Part shown: positions 38,501 through 47,623 of the stretch, in pieces | Layout: each line of letters opens with the position of its first letter | Position numbering within the stretch: position 1 is the stretch's first letter | Assembly (NCBI RefSeq): GCF_001426265.1 | Contig: NZ_LMDG01000023.1 | Span: forward strand, 1 to 64,000 | Origin: Rhizobium sp. Root1220 | GTDB lineage: Bacteria; Pseudomonadota; Alphaproteobacteria; Rhizobiales; Rhizobiaceae | DNA length: 64,000 bases | Direction of reading: 5' to 3' | The notes under the pieces: model-generated | Databases searched by the model: none | What the model saw: the letters and a program-made list of their open reading frames with translations, nothing else | What the model was told of the DNA's origin: nothing | Program-made: the position numbers and the translations under genes

Positions 38501-39141
38501 CACCACAGAAACAGCTGCCACGGCCGCTCAGCCCATCCGGCGCAGGCACGATCATTGATGAGGAAGCCGACGATCTGCTGGTGGTTTCACCGCTGTTTGG
38601 CGCGCAACCAAAATCTGACCGAGCGCTGCAGAAGGGCCGATTGCTCCATCGTATGTTGCAGATTCTGCCTGAGATAGCGCATGAGGAGCGGGCGGATGCT
38701 GCCAACCGCTACGTCGAGCGGGCCGCTCGCTTCTGGACCGACATCGAGCGCCAGACGCTGGTCGCTTCGGTTCTGGAGGTGTTGGCGGAGCCTGAACTGG
38801 CTCCTATCTTCCAGGCGCATGCGCAGTCCGAAGTCTCGATCATGGGGACGCTGTCGCTTGACGACCGGCAGTATGCGGTGTCTGGCCGCGTTGATCGGCT
38901 GGCCGTAATCGGGGATCGAGTTGTGATCCTTGACTACAAGACAAATCGCGTACCGCCGCGGACCGCGGAAACCATACCTTTCGCGCATCGTGCGCAGCTC
39001 GCAATCTATCGAAACCTCCTCGCGCCCCTTTATCCCGGCAAACGCATCGATTGCGTACTCGTCTATACAGAGAACGCTGCCGTGCATATCCTGACGCCGG
39101 ATGCAATGGCATTGGCGCTTGCGCAGCTCAAGACAAAGTGA
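35590..39141 (+). CDS. addA: double-strand break repair helicase AddA
   Basis: AddA is a UvrD-type helicase-nuclease of 1183 residues. N-terminal Walker A is ANAGSGKTHVLTQRVIRL, motif II VDEAQDTSP, motif III VGDEKQSIYSFQGARP, motif V MTVHASKGLEAPIVF and motif VI YVAMTRAADRLVVCG. The C-terminal RecB-family nuclease has GRLLHRMLQ and VDRLAVIGDRVVILDYKTN. Start 35590 overlaps the addB stop; an earlier ATG inside addB (35530) is out of line with the family. Together AddAB processes DNA ends for RecA loading. Confidence 0.96.
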   Translation: MNSDTGLPDGDDPIAWTSWTTIQQSIASDPKRSAWVSANAGSGKTHVLTQRVIRLLLAGARPSSILCLTYTKAAASEMSIRVFDRLAEWAVLSDDDLIQRIAEIEGRSPDTIKLAQARRLFAKALETPGGLKIQTIHAFCEALLHQFPLEANVAGHFSVLDDRAAATLLSDARRSLLTATTPEGDRVLAEAFSYVLNLGDESGLERLLEEIVANRNAIRIFTRVAEQSGGVEGVLRTRLGLSGNDTEASIFEEYWPLPSLRGNALERYVTLAEQKGGAKAQDIAAGLNAVSRERHPARRVPMLERVFLTTKGEPKSDSQFFVKAMLSEAPELAEAMAVARAHVVSCRDRLKIVRMYDATRAALILATRLDRDYEDLKKQRSQLDFEDLITRTAELLTKSDVGPWIHYKLDQGIDHILVDEAQDTSPVQWSVIQSLAEDFFSGESARDVVRTLFAVGDEKQSIYSFQGARPERFSEESQRTRHRVSQSGLAFSSVRLPLSFRSTSDVLAAVDHIFGPADNARGLSADGEPVVHRSNRIGHPGAVDLWEMIAPEVAIKEEDWTAPFDATPESAPAAILARRIAHAIDGLVGKETIVNKGKERPIEAGDILVLVRKRDSFVNALTRALKRRGNIPVAGADRLRLTSHIAIQDLVALGRFLLLQEDDLSLAALMKSPLLDLSEDDIFAVAALRGDGDSVWSHINKFAADGNVRLGAAVERLRLFLAESKNLSVHDFYARVLGSHGGRRQFLARLGTEVSDILDEFLTFSLDHENSGLPGLQSFVSTLELEAPEVKREQDKGRNEVRIMTVHASKGLEAPIVFLVDGGSKAFTHTHMPKLRMLEQRGSGPPMPVWVPLGDLGNSLTQADATRIQVLAEEEYRRLLYVAMTRAADRLVVCGYRGVRTNTDTWHAMISAAMTNSHPHVSVAAFSGPDGDWQGIKWRVPRIDRSFERAERAESTAIRQALPIDLNRPLPPQKQLPRPLSPSGAGTIIDEEADDLLVVSPLFGAQPKSDRALQKGRLLHRMLQILPEIAHEERADAANRYVERAARFWTDIERQTLVASVLEVLAEPELAPIFQAHAQSEVSIMGTLSLDDRQYAVSGRVDRLAVIGDRVVILDYKTNRVPPRTAETIPFAHRAQLAIYRNLLAPLYPGKRIDCVLVYTENAAVHILTPDAMALALAQLKTK

Positions 39142-39216
39142 AATATCGGACATTGAAATCCCGACACCGCACACTCACATGTGGTTCAACAGGAAATCCC
39201 GTAAAGGAGCGGCCTT

Positions 39217-39537
39217 ATGGCTACCGTAAAAGTCGATATCAATAATTTTCAGGCAGAAGTTCTGGAATCTGCCGAACCTGTCGTCGTTGATTTCTGGGCT
39301 GAATGGTGCGGCCCGTGCAAGATGATAGCTCCGAGTCTCGAAGAGCTCGCCGTCGAGTTTCAGGGCAAGGTGAAGGTCGCCAAGCTCAACATCGACGAAA
39401 ACCCGGAACTCGCTGCACAGTTCGGCGTTCGGTCCATTCCGACGCTTGCTATCTTCAAGGCTGGCGAAGTTGCCGACATCAAGGTTGGCGCTGCACCGAA
39501 AACCGCTCTCGCGAGCTGGATTTCGAACGCCGCTTAA
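39217..39537 (+). CDS. trxA: thioredoxin
   Basis: This 106-residue thioredoxin-1-type protein carries the WCGPCK redox site in [14 protein letters not shown] and the cis-proline loop [22 protein letters not shown] lies upstream of the ATG. It is cytoplasmic and serves ribonucleotide reductase and general disulfide reduction. It lies 75 bp after addA and ends with its own terminator. Confidence 0.97.
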   Translation: MATVKVDINNFQAEVLESAEPVVVDFWAEWCGPCKMIAPSLEELAVEFQGKVKVAKLNIDENPELAAQFGVRSIPTLAIFKAGEVADIKVGAAPKTALASWISNAA

Positions 39538-39559
39538 TTCGGTTTCGATCTCAAAGAGA

Positions 39560-39585
39560 AAGCCCGGCGTGACCGGGCTTTTTTT
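39560..39585. terminator. terminator between trxA and folC
   Basis: AAGCCCGG/CCGGGCTT with a 5-nt loop is followed by seven T residues on the plus strand and TTCTCTTT on the minus strand. It serves both convergent genes, and its T-run overlaps the folC stop codon. Confidence 0.9.
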
Positions 39586-40936
39586 ATTGCGGCGGTGTGC
39601 CGTTGTCGGCAAGGACGTCGCCAACGAGATACAACGATCCGCCTATCAGAATTCGCGGTGGATGCGCCTGTTCGACCGCCCCTTCCCTGATAGCCTCCAG
39701 CGCCTCGGCAACTGTCGACATCGGTTCGGCGATCAAACCGGCATCATAAGCGGCGTTGGCTAGGATGACTGGGTCGATCATCGCATCGCTGCCGCGGATC
39801 GGCACGCAGTACACTTTTTCGGCCAACCCCTTGAAAGCCTTGAAATAGCCGACCGGATCCTTTGTGTTGATCATGCCGATAATCAGGAAGAGCGGCCGAG
39901 GCTGCTTCTCCTCGAAACTCGCCATGGCTTCGGCGATGACTTCGCCCGCGCCCGGATTGTGCCCGCCATCGACCCAGATCTCAGCTCTCGGCGGGGCGCT
40001 TGCCATCAGGTGACCGTCGCTCAGCCGCTGTAGGCGACCGGGCCACTCGACCGAGGTCATCGCCTTCTCCATCATGGCTTCGGTCACAACGAAACCTGCG
40101 GCCTTTACCGCGCGGATAGCGGCGGCGGCATTGGCATATTGGTGGCGACCGGGTAGTCGCGGCAACGGCAGATCCGCCAGTCCGAATTCGTCCTGGTAGA
40201 CGAGTCGGCCATATTCCTCGTGCGCCATGTAATCTTGGCCGAAGGTGGCCGTCGGGCAGTTCAAGCGTTCGGCCGTCGACGTCAGTACCTCAAGCGCCGC
40301 ATCATATTCCTGCTTGCCGATGACCACCGGGCACCCACGCTTCATGATGCCCGCTTTTTCGGCAGCAATTAGCTCGACTCGATCGCCGAGATAAGGCTGA
40401 TGATCGAGCGAAATCGGCATGATGACCGACACCGCCGGATCTGAGATGACGTTCGTGGCGTCGAAACGACCTCCGAGACCCACTTCCAGGATCGCGGCAT
40501 CGGCCGGGTGCTCGGAGAAGAGAATGAAGGTGACGGCAGTCAGGATTTCGAAAACGGTGATCTTCTGGCCGTCATTGGCAGCCGCAACGCGACGCACGGC
40601 CTCGGCGAAGATGGAGTCGTCGACGAGCTGCCCGCGCCCGCCCTCGACGCCGATACGGTAACGCTCATGCCAGTTGACGAGATGCGGAGAGGTGTGGACG
40701 TGGGCGCTATAGCCACCAGCCTCGAGCAGAGCACGGCAAAAAGCCGTGACTGACCCCTTGCCGTTGGTACCAGCCACATGAATGACGGGCGGCAGCTTCT
40801 TTTGCGGATCACCGAGGACGGCAAGGAGCCGGGTAATACGGTCAAGCGACAGGTCGAAGCCCTTGGGATGCAATCCCAGGAGCTTGTCGATTTCCTGCGC
40901 AGCCTCGCTCACTGCGGTTTGACCTCTGGGTATCAT
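39584..40936 (-). CDS. folC: bifunctional folylpolyglutamate synthase / dihydrofolate synthase
   Basis: This enzyme adds glutamate to dihydropteroate and to reduced folates. It is 450 residues long, in the Mur-ligase fold. The ATP-binding loop is HVAGTNGKGSVTAFC, with SPHLVNWHERYRIG, EVGLGGRFDATNVI and WVDGGHNPGAGEVI as further blocks. It is 28 bp downstream of accD on the same strand, an accD-folC pairing common in bacteria. Confidence 0.95.
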   Translation of the reverse strand: MIPRGQTAVSEAAQEIDKLLGLHPKGFDLSLDRITRLLAVLGDPQKKLPPVIHVAGTNGKGSVTAFCRALLEAGGYSAHVHTSPHLVNWHERYRIGVEGGRGQLVDDSIFAEAVRRVAAANDGQKITVFEILTAVTFILFSEHPADAAILEVGLGGRFDATNVISDPAVSVIMPISLDHQPYLGDRVELIAAEKAGIMKRGCPVVIGKQEYDAALEVLTSTAERLNCPTATFGQDYMAHEEYGRLVYQDEFGLADLPLPRLPGRHQYANAAAAIRAVKAAGFVVTEAMMEKAMTSVEWPGRLQRLSDGHLMASAPPRAEIWVDGGHNPGAGEVIAEAMASFEEKQPRPLFLIIGMINTKDPVGYFKAFKGLAEKVYCVPIRGSDAMIDPVILANAAYDAGLIAEPMSTVAEALEAIREGAVEQAHPPRILIGGSLYLVGDVLADNGTPPQ

Positions 40937-40964
40937 CGCTCAACCCGCCTTCGAATGAGATCGA

Positions 40965-41870
40965 TCAGGCGCTCGCGGCCATCGCGAGCGTCCCGCTGTT
41001 TTCCTTGGACAGGCTGGCCGCAGGCTTTTTCGTCAGGATCTTCAGAACGCGCGCCAACGTGTCGGGGATATCGTGACGCTTGATCACCATGTCGACCATA
41101 CCATGCTCGAGCAGGTATTCCGACGTCTGGAAGCCTTCCGGCAGCTTTTCGCGAATGGTCTGCTCAATGACGCGCTTCCCGGCGAAGCATATTTCAGCGC
41201 CCGGCTCGGCGAGATGCAGGTCGCCCAGCATCGCGTAGGATGCGGTCACGCCTCCCGTGGTCGGGTTCGTAAGCACGACGATGTAGGGCTGGCCGGCTTC
41301 CTTCAGCATGTCGACGGCAACGGTGGTGCGCGGCAGCTGCATCAACGACAGGATACCTTCCTGCATGCGGGCGCCGCCCGATGCCGGAAACATGACGAGC
41401 GGGCACTTTTCGGCGATCGCACGTTCGAAAGCCTTCACGATCGCTTCGCCAGCGGCAATCCCGAGCGAACCGCCCATGAAATTGAACTCGTGCACGACGG
41501 CAACCAGCTTGAGGCCGCGAACCTTACCGACGCCGGCAACGATCGTGTCTTCCTGGTCGGTCTTGACACGACTATCACGCAGACGGTCCGTATACTTCTT
41601 GGAATCGCGGAACTTAAGCGGGTCCTGCGCGACCTTCGGCTGCGGCAATGCCTCGTAAGCGCCGTCATCGAAGAGGTCGGCAAGGCGGGCCTTGGCCGGC
41701 ATCTTCATGTGATAGCCGGAAGCCGGGATAACCCACTTGTTGTCTTCCAGATCCTTGTGGAAGACCATTTCGCCAGTCTCCGGGCACTTGATCCAGAGGT
41801 TCTCCGGCACTTCGCGGCGGCCCAGCATTGAATTGATGCGGGGGCGAACGTAGTTGGTGATCCAGTTCAA
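40965..41870 (-). CDS. accD: acetyl-CoA carboxylase carboxyltransferase subunit beta (zinc ribbon lost)
   Basis: AccD catalyses the second half-reaction of malonyl-CoA formation with AccA. It is 301 residues, with the crotonase-fold core intact ([46 protein letters not shown]). The N-terminal zinc ribbon normally has four cysteines; here the segment reads [18 protein letters not shown]... and [11 protein letters not shown], so only one remains. The loss appears ancestral in rhizobia, not a lesion. It lies between trpA and folC in a minus-strand run. Confidence 0.95.
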   Translation of the reverse strand: MNWITNYVRPRINSMLGRREVPENLWIKCPETGEMVFHKDLEDNKWVIPASGYHMKMPAKARLADLFDDGAYEALPQPKVAQDPLKFRDSKKYTDRLRDSRVKTDQEDTIVAGVGKVRGLKLVAVVHEFNFMGGSLGIAAGEAIVKAFERAIAEKCPLVMFPASGGARMQEGILSLMQLPRTTVAVDMLKEAGQPYIVVLTNPTTGGVTASYAMLGDLHLAEPGAEICFAGKRVIEQTIREKLPEGFQTSEYLLEHGMVDMVIKRHDIPDTLARVLKILTKKPAASLSKENSGTLAMAASA

Positions 41871-41909
41871 GTCGAAAACTCCTGATTAACTCTTGCCAAT
41901 GTGGGGAAA

Positions 41910-42749
41910 CTATTCGGCAGCAACAAGGCGTGCCGAACGTGTTCCCGATGACAGCCCGCGAACGAGCGTTGCGACCGCCTGCACGGTATCGGCCGTCGCC
42001 TTCCCGTCCTTGCTCAGGCTGAGTGCTACCTGGTTGACGATTGCCGTCCCAACCACGACGCCATCGGCCGATCCGCCGATGAGCCTTGCGTGCTCAGCGG
42101 TCTTGATGCCGAAGCCGACGCAGACGGGCAGATTGGTATGCTGCTTGATGCGCTGGACAGCGCCGGAGACCAGCGAGGGATCCGGCATGGCCGACCCGGT
42201 GATGCCATTCATCGAGACATAGTAGACAAAGCCTGAGGTGTTTTTCAGTACCGTCGGCAGCCGCTTTTCGTCGGTGGTCGGCGTCGCCAGGCGAATGAAA
42301 TTTATGCCCTTGCGGATCGCCGGGATGCAGAGCTCGTCGTCCATTTCAGGCGGGAGGTCGACAACGATCAGGCCATCAATGCCCGAGGCAAGCGCGTCGT
42401 CGAGAAACTTTTCAACGCCGTAGATGTAGATCGGGTTGTAGTAACCCATCATCACGATCGGCGTGGCATCGTCGGTCTTGCGGAAATCGGCGGCGAGCTG
42501 CAGCGTCTTCCTAAGTGTTTGTCCGGCTTTCAGCGCCCGCTGGCCCGCCAGCTGAATGGCCGGGCCATCTGCCATCGGATCGGAGAACGGCATGCCGAGC
42601 TCGATGATGTCGGAGCCGGATTCCGGCAGCGCCTTCATGATGCCGAGCGAGGTGTCGTAGTCGGGATCGCCGCCCATGAAATAGGTGACCAGTGCCGGGC
42701 GGCCCTCAACCTTCAGATCGGCGAAGCGTTTGTCCATACGTGCGGTCAT
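41910..42749 (-). CDS. trpA: tryptophan synthase alpha chain
   Basis: This subunit cleaves indole-3-glycerol phosphate to indole, which is channelled to TrpB. It is 279 residues. The catalytic Glu is in [20 protein letters not shown] and the second acidic residue in [10 protein letters not shown]. The phosphate loops are [10 protein letters not shown] and [13 protein letters not shown]. It starts 3 bp after the trpB stop. Confidence 0.96.
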   Translation of the reverse strand: MTARMDKRFADLKVEGRPALVTYFMGGDPDYDTSLGIMKALPESGSDIIELGMPFSDPMADGPAIQLAGQRALKAGQTLRKTLQLAADFRKTDDATPIVMMGYYNPIYIYGVEKFLDDALASGIDGLIVVDLPPEMDDELCIPAIRKGINFIRLATPTTDEKRLPTVLKNTSGFVYYVSMNGITGSAMPDPSLVSGAVQRIKQHTNLPVCVGFGIKTAEHARLIGGSADGVVVGTAIVNQVALSLSKDGKATADTVQAVATLVRGLSSGTRSARLVAAE

Positions 42750-42752
42750 GAC

Positions 42753-43979
42753 TTAAGCATCCATTCCGAGAATCTTCGCGACAGTGAAGATGTCCTTGTC
42801 GCCTCGGCCCGAGAGGTTCATCAGGATGATCTCATCCTTGCCCATCGTCGGCGCGCGCTTGATGACTTCGGCCAGCGCATGTGACGGCTCGAGCGCCGGT
42901 ATGATGCCTTCGAGCCGCGTTAGCGTCTGGAACGCTTCGAGCGCTTCGTGGTCCATTATCGGCACGTATTCCACGCGTCCGATATCGTTCAGATAGGAAT
43001 GCTCCGGACCGATGCCCGGATAGTCGAGCCCCGCCGAAATCGAGTGTCCTTCCTTGATCTGACCATCGCCGTCCTGCAACAGATAGGTGCGGTTGCCATG
43101 CAGAACGCCGGGCGATCCGGCGGTGATCGAGGCGCAGTGTTCGTCGCCCTGCAACCCTTTGCCGCCCGCCTCGACGCCGACGATCTTGACGCCGGCATCG
43201 TCCAGGAACGGGTGGAATATGCCGATCGCGTTCGAACCGCCACCGACGGCGGCTATCACGAGGTCGGGCAAACGACCTTCGGCCTCCAGCATCTGCTGCT
43301 TGGCTTCCGTGCCAATGACGGCCTGGAAATCGCGCACCATCTCCGGATAAGGGTGAGGACCGGCAGCGGTACCGATCAGATAATAGGTATCGTCGACATT
43401 GGTGACCCAATCGCGCAGGGCTTCGTTCATCGCGTCCTTCAGCGTGCCGTGGCCGGCCGTCACCGGCTTCACTTCGGCGCCAAGGAGCTTCATGCGGAAC
43501 ACGTTCGGTGCCTGCCGCTCGACATCTGTCGCGCCCATGTAGACGACGCATGGAAAGCCGAAGCGGGCCGCCACGGTTGCCGAGGCAACGCCGTGCTGGC
43601 CGGCACCTGTTTCAGCGATTATGCGCGTCTTGCCCATGCGCTTGGCGAGCAGGATCTGGCCGATGCAGTTGTTGATCTTGTGCGAACCGGTGTGGTTCAG
43701 CTCTTCGCGCTTGAAATAAATCTTGGCGCCACCGAGTTCCGTCGTCAGGCGTTCGGCGAAATAGAGCGGGCTCGGACGACCGATGTAGTGGGCGCCGAGA
43801 TGCTTCAGTTCCGCCTGGAATTCCGGATCGCTCTTTGCCTTATCCCACTCGGCTTGGAGTTCCAGAATGAGCGGCATCAAGGTTTCCGCCACGAAGCGGC
43901 CGCCGTAGATGCCGAAACGGCCATCCTCGTCGGGACCGGAGCGGAAGGAATTCGGTTTTGGCGTCTCGTTCAATTTCAA
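42753..43979 (-). CDS. trpB: tryptophan synthase beta chain
   Basis: This PLP-dependent subunit joins indole and serine. It is 408 residues. The PLP lysine lies in [12 protein letters not shown], the phosphate-binding glycines in [16 protein letters not shown], and the catalytic Glu in [13 protein letters not shown]. Its start overlaps the trpF stop (ATGA), and trpA follows immediately. Confidence 0.97.
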   Translation of the reverse strand: MKLNETPKPNSFRSGPDEDGRFGIYGGRFVAETLMPLILELQAEWDKAKSDPEFQAELKHLGAHYIGRPSPLYFAERLTTELGGAKIYFKREELNHTGSHKINNCIGQILLAKRMGKTRIIAETGAGQHGVASATVAARFGFPCVVYMGATDVERQAPNVFRMKLLGAEVKPVTAGHGTLKDAMNEALRDWVTNVDDTYYLIGTAAGPHPYPEMVRDFQAVIGTEAKQQMLEAEGRLPDLVIAAVGGGSNAIGIFHPFLDDAGVKIVGVEAGGKGLQGDEHCASITAGSPGVLHGNRTYLLQDGDGQIKEGHSISAGLDYPGIGPEHSYLNDIGRVEYVPIMDHEALEAFQTLTRLEGIIPALEPSHALAEVIKRAPTMGKDEIILMNLSGRGDKDIFTVAKILGMDA

Positions 43980-44644
43980 CTCCCTGAGGCCGTTTCAGGC
44001 TGGCAAGCCAATTCGACCGCATCGAAAAACTCATCTATCATCGCGATGCTCTTTACGCCCGGCGCGCTTTCGACACCCGAGGACACGTCGATCCCGGGGG
44101 CCTTGGTCAGGCTGATCGCCTCGGCAATATTGCCCTTGTTGAGACCGCCGGAAAGCATGTAATCCACGTTGCCGTCAAGCCAAGTGAGCAAACTCCAATC
44201 AAAGGAAACGCCATTGCCGCCGGGCAAATCGGACCCCTTCGGCGGCTTTGCATCAAACAGGAAGCGATCCGCGATGCCGACATAGGCTTCCACGCGCTTG
44301 AGATCGTCAGCACTGCGCACCGAGAACGCCTTCATTACAGGCAGACCGTAGACCGCCTTTATGGTCAGAACGCGTTCAGGGCTCTCGTCGCCGTGCAGTT
44401 GCAGAATATCGGGTCGCAGCAACGTTACAATCTCATCGAGATCATCGTTGGTCGGATCGACCACAACGGCAACGATCTTGACCTTGCCGCGGACCCTATC
44501 GGCCAGCGTCCCGGCAACATCCGGCTCTATGTAGCGTGGGCTCTTTTCGAAGAAGATGAAGCCGATATGAGTCGCGCCGCGCGTCAACGCGCGATCAATC
44601 GCCTCGGCGGTCTTCAGGCCACAGATTTTGATATCCGTTTTCAT
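43976..44644 (-). CDS. trpF: phosphoribosylanthranilate isomerase
   Basis: This 222-residue (beta/alpha)8 isomerase carries the catalytic Cys in [14 protein letters not shown] and the general-acid Asp region in [12 protein letters not shown]. The product-phosphate loop is [14 protein letters not shown]. It is the first gene of a trpFBA unit; the remaining trp genes are elsewhere, as normal in rhizobia. Confidence 0.95.
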   Translation of the reverse strand: MKTDIKICGLKTAEAIDRALTRGATHIGFIFFEKSPRYIEPDVAGTLADRVRGKVKIVAVVVDPTNDDLDEIVTLLRPDILQLHGDESPERVLTIKAVYGLPVMKAFSVRSADDLKRVEAYVGIADRFLFDAKPPKGSDLPGGNGVSFDWSLLTWLDGNVDYMLSGGLNKGNIAEAISLTKAPGIDVSSGVESAPGVKSIAMIDEFFDAVELACQPETASGS

Positions 44645-44720
44645 GGCAGCGAAGTGACACGAAAAGCGCTGGGAGTCGAGCCAATTTGCGATGGAGGCTG
44701 CATTTTGAGCACCTGTGTTT

Positions 44721-45488
44721 TCAATCGAAATCGATCGCGTGCAACAGGCTTCCGTGCCGTTTCAACCAGTACTTCGCTTCGTCCATGTGCGGGCACAGTT
44801 TGTTGCAGAGCGCCCAGAACTTAGGTCCGTGGTTCATTTCCTTAAGGTGCGCGACCTCGTGGGCTGCGAGATAGTCAATCACCGATGGCGGCGCCATCAC
44901 GATGCGCCAGGAGAAGCTCAGATTGCCCTGCGATGAGCACGAGCCCCATCGGCTGCGTGTATCCTTCATCGCGATAGAGTTGATCGGCGCATTGATCGAT
45001 CGAGAATGAAATCTTGCCAGACGCTCCAGATCGGAGCGCGCTTCCTTCTTCAGGAAGGTCGCTATTCGCCGGCCAAGATGCTCCGGCATGCCGCTGACCC
45101 TGAGGATAGCCGTGCCGTCAACGACGACTGCTTCCGTCAACCCGCGAAGGCTTCCGGTGTGCTGAATCCGATGCGAGATGCCACGCAGGAGAATACTGCT
45201 CCCGTCGCGCAGACCCACCTCCGTCGAGAATTTTGCAAGCTTGGTCAGAAGCCAGCCCTGGTGGCGATCCAGGAAGGCATTTACTTCTCTTTCAGCCAGT
45301 CCGCTCGGAATGGTCATTTTCAAAGCGCGTCCACCGGGCTCGATGCGCAAGGTGATGCGCGTTGCCAACTCGTGCTGCTTGATCGTCAGCGGCATGAGTC
45401 GGCCGGCCACATCGAGCGTCCGGGTCTCGGGCGGAGCGGGTTTTCGGACGCTGCGGCGCGGCTTGGACAAAAGCGGGGACATAGGCAT
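44721..45488 (-). CDS. YgjP-type (DUF45) zinc metallopeptidase-like protein
   Basis: This 255-residue protein has the M48/SprT-like zinc motif HEVAHLKEMNHGPKFW (HExxH plus downstream His). A conserved SRWGSCSSQGNLSFSWRI block typical of the YgjP family lies just upstream of the zinc site. Members are predicted cytosolic metallopeptidases whose substrates are unknown. The ATG lies 38 bases downstream (in reading direction) of the DUF2852 terminator. A single-gene unit is likely. Confidence 0.88.
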   Translation of the reverse strand: MPMSPLLSKPRRSVRKPAPPETRTLDVAGRLMPLTIKQHELATRITLRIEPGGRALKMTIPSGLAEREVNAFLDRHQGWLLTKLAKFSTEVGLRDGSSILLRGISHRIQHTGSLRGLTEAVVVDGTAILRVSGMPEHLGRRIATFLKKEARSDLERLARFHSRSINAPINSIAMKDTRSRWGSCSSQGNLSFSWRIVMAPPSVIDYLAAHEVAHLKEMNHGPKFWALCNKLCPHMDEAKYWLKRHGSLLHAIDFD

Positions 45489-45520
45489 TTTCTATATGAT
45501 TCGCGGGGGTTCCGGGCAAA

Positions 45521-45546
45521 GAAAAACCGGCATCAGGGATGCCGGC
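45521..45546 (-). terminator. terminator downstream of the DUF2852 gene
   Basis: CCGGCATC/GATGCCGG forms a tight stem with a 3-nt loop. On the minus strand it is followed by GGTTTTTCTTTG. It separates the DUF2852 gene from the YgjP-type gene. Confidence 0.85.
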
Positions 45547-45566
45547 TCGAGTTCAGTACTGGTATC

Positions 45567-46001
45567 TTACGGCGTCTGGTATTCCGCCATCGGACCACTG
45601 TCGTCTCGCTTGGCGTTCTTGCGATCGCGCATGAAGCGGTCGAACTCATCCTGGTCCTTGGCGCGACGCAGCTCGCGTACGTAGGAATCGAACTCTTCGC
45701 GCATTTCGTCGAGCCTGCGGCGTTCCTCTTCGAGACGATCAAGTTCGGCCTTGCGCCAATCGTCGAATGCGACGTTACCCGTTGTAGGATGAGGGCGATA
45801 ACGTCCATGCGAACGCCGGCAACTGGCAAAGAATCCGTCGGCAGCGTTGTTGGCGTCACGCTTTAAGCCACGTAGACGATCTCCGAAGATGATGTAGGCA
45901 AGCATGGCAAGACCAAGAGGCCAGAAAACCACGAAGCCGAGGATCATCAGGCCAATGGTAGCCGGAGTCCAATCCGGGCGAAGCAAAGCTGATTGATTCA
46001 T
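45567..46001 (-). CDS. DUF2852 membrane-coiled-coil protein
   Basis: The 144-residue protein has one long hydrophobic helix near the N-terminus (IGLMILGFVVFWPLGLAMLA). Central and C-terminal charged helices with heptad character follow (LDRLEEERRRLDEMREEF, RELRRAKDQDEFDRFM). This matches the alphaproteobacterial DUF2852 family. Start ATG 46001 has GGGAGGA 9 bases upstream; in-frame codons further 5' have no such site. The function is unknown; the topology suggests an inner-membrane anchor for a cytosolic coiled coil. Confidence 0.85.
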   Translation of the reverse strand: MNQSALLRPDWTPATIGLMILGFVVFWPLGLAMLAYIIFGDRLRGLKRDANNAADGFFASCRRSHGRYRPHPTTGNVAFDDWRKAELDRLEEERRRLDEMREEFDSYVRELRRAKDQDEFDRFMRDRKNAKRDDSGPMAEYQTP

Positions 46002-46143
46002 CGTGCGGTATCCTCCCGATATCGAACCGGCGAAATGCCGGCCGCAACAATCGATGTGGTAACCGGTCACGATGGCTTCAAGGCGGGCTGTGCCCAAATC
46101 GCACAAAGCCTTGAACTGACTTCGCTAATTCAGCTGTCTCTAA

Positions 46144-47421
46144 TCAGGCCGATTTTCCGCCCTTGATGACCCTTTTCACCGCGGGCCTTCCCGACCGCGC
46201 ATGCTCGCGCGCAAAATTTACGATACGCGGTGCAATCTCCCGACGGAATCGCGAGCCGTTGAAGACACCGTAGTGGCCGACGTCTGGCTGCAAATAGTGC
46301 ATACGCATGTTATCCGGGATGTTGACACAAATCGTCTGTGCCGCCTTCGTCTGGCCAACGCCGGATATATCGTCATTCTCGCCTTCGACCGTCAGCAGGG
46401 CGACGTTGCGGATAGCAGCAGGATCGACCAGCTTGCCCCGATGAACCAACTCACCCTTCGGCAACGCATGCTTGATGAACACCTGATCGACAGTCTGGAG
46501 GTAGAACTCAGCGGTCAAATCCATGACGGCCAGGTATTCATCGTAGAAGTCACGGTGCTTTTCAGCCGGTTCACCGTCGTTCTTCACGAGGTGCATGTAG
46601 AATTCCTTGTGGGCAACCACATGCCGGTCGAGGTTCATCGACATGAAGCCGGACAACTGCAGGAAGCCGGGATAGACCGGGCGCATGAATCCCGGCTGCG
46701 GCCATGGCACATTCATGATGACATTGTCTGCAAACCATTCGAGCGGCTTGTCCTTGGCCAGTTTATTGACAGCGGTCGGATTTATCCGTGTGTCGATCGG
46801 TCCGCCCATCAGCGTCATCGATGACGGCGACAGTGGATCCTTGGCTTCCTCCATCACCGCCGCAGCGGCAAGCACCGGAACGGAGGGCTGACAGACGGCA
46901 ATGACATGGGTATCCGGTCCCAGGAAATGCAACATCTCGACGACGTAGTCGACGTAGTCGTCGAAATCAAAGGTGCCCTCGGTCATCGGCACCATACGGG
47001 CGTCGATCCAATCGGTAATGTAGATATCGGCGTTCGGCAGCAGCGCCTCGACCGTTCCGCGCAGCAACGTAGCGTAGTGGCCGGACATCGGCGCCACGAT
47101 GAGAAAACGCGGGTCAGGCGTGTGGGTGGCGGGAACGCCACGTGCGAAATGAAGCAGATTACAAAAGGCGCGCGACCATACAATCTCTTCTCTTACTGCA
47201 ACCTTGCGCTCGCCGATGGCAGTCTCGTTCAGTCCGAAGGACGGTTTTCCGTAGCGACGCGTGGTGCGCTCGAACATCTCAAAGCTGGCAGCCATTGTTC
47301 GGCCCCAAGGCGTCTGGGATATCGGATTGAACGGATTTGCATAGGCCATGCGCATCACGTCGGCCATGGCCCGGTAGGGGGCCATTGCGGCATGATTCAA
47401 TTCGTAAAGCTGATAGAACAC
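46144..47421 (-). CDS. phaZ: intracellular polyhydroxyalkanoate depolymerase
   Basis: This enzyme mobilises stored poly-3-hydroxybutyrate. GTG 47421 with AAGGTGG upstream gives 425 residues beginning FYQLYELNHAAMAPYRAMAD, the normal start and length of the PhaZ family; an earlier ATG at 47544 is not supported. The nucleophile region reads HVIAVCQPSVPVLAAAA, with Cys replacing the serine of a lipase box as in Ralstonia PhaZ1. The conserved LMGGPIDTRINPTAVNKLA and the C-terminal His in PDVGHYGVFNG complete the alpha/beta-hydrolase site. Confidence 0.94.
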   Translation of the reverse strand: MFYQLYELNHAAMAPYRAMADVMRMAYANPFNPISQTPWGRTMAASFEMFERTTRRYGKPSFGLNETAIGERKVAVREEIVWSRAFCNLLHFARGVPATHTPDPRFLIVAPMSGHYATLLRGTVEALLPNADIYITDWIDARMVPMTEGTFDFDDYVDYVVEMLHFLGPDTHVIAVCQPSVPVLAAAAVMEEAKDPLSPSSMTLMGGPIDTRINPTAVNKLAKDKPLEWFADNVIMNVPWPQPGFMRPVYPGFLQLSGFMSMNLDRHVVAHKEFYMHLVKNDGEPAEKHRDFYDEYLAVMDLTAEFYLQTVDQVFIKHALPKGELVHRGKLVDPAAIRNVALLTVEGENDDISGVGQTKAAQTICVNIPDNMRMHYLQPDVGHYGVFNGSRFRREIAPRIVNFAREHARSGRPAVKRVIKGGKSA

Positions 47422-47623
47422 GAGTGCGCCACCTTTCTCTAATCTGGAAGATGATGCCGATTGAGAGGCATCGGATTCTTTCCAACGACGTGCTGGCACC
47501 TCAATGCAGACTAACAGGTTTTTGTTGCGCAGCAACATCGCCACCTGCGTCGCAAAAGGAAAATGCCGGAGATTTGACCTCCGACATGGTCATGCTCTCG
47601 TATTCTTGAGCCCCAAAGCGGCC

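Noticed and set aside
42948..44162. Plus-strand open frame (404 codons) opposite trpB/trpF
   Set aside because: Antisense to two highly conserved tryptophan genes; no domain recognised.
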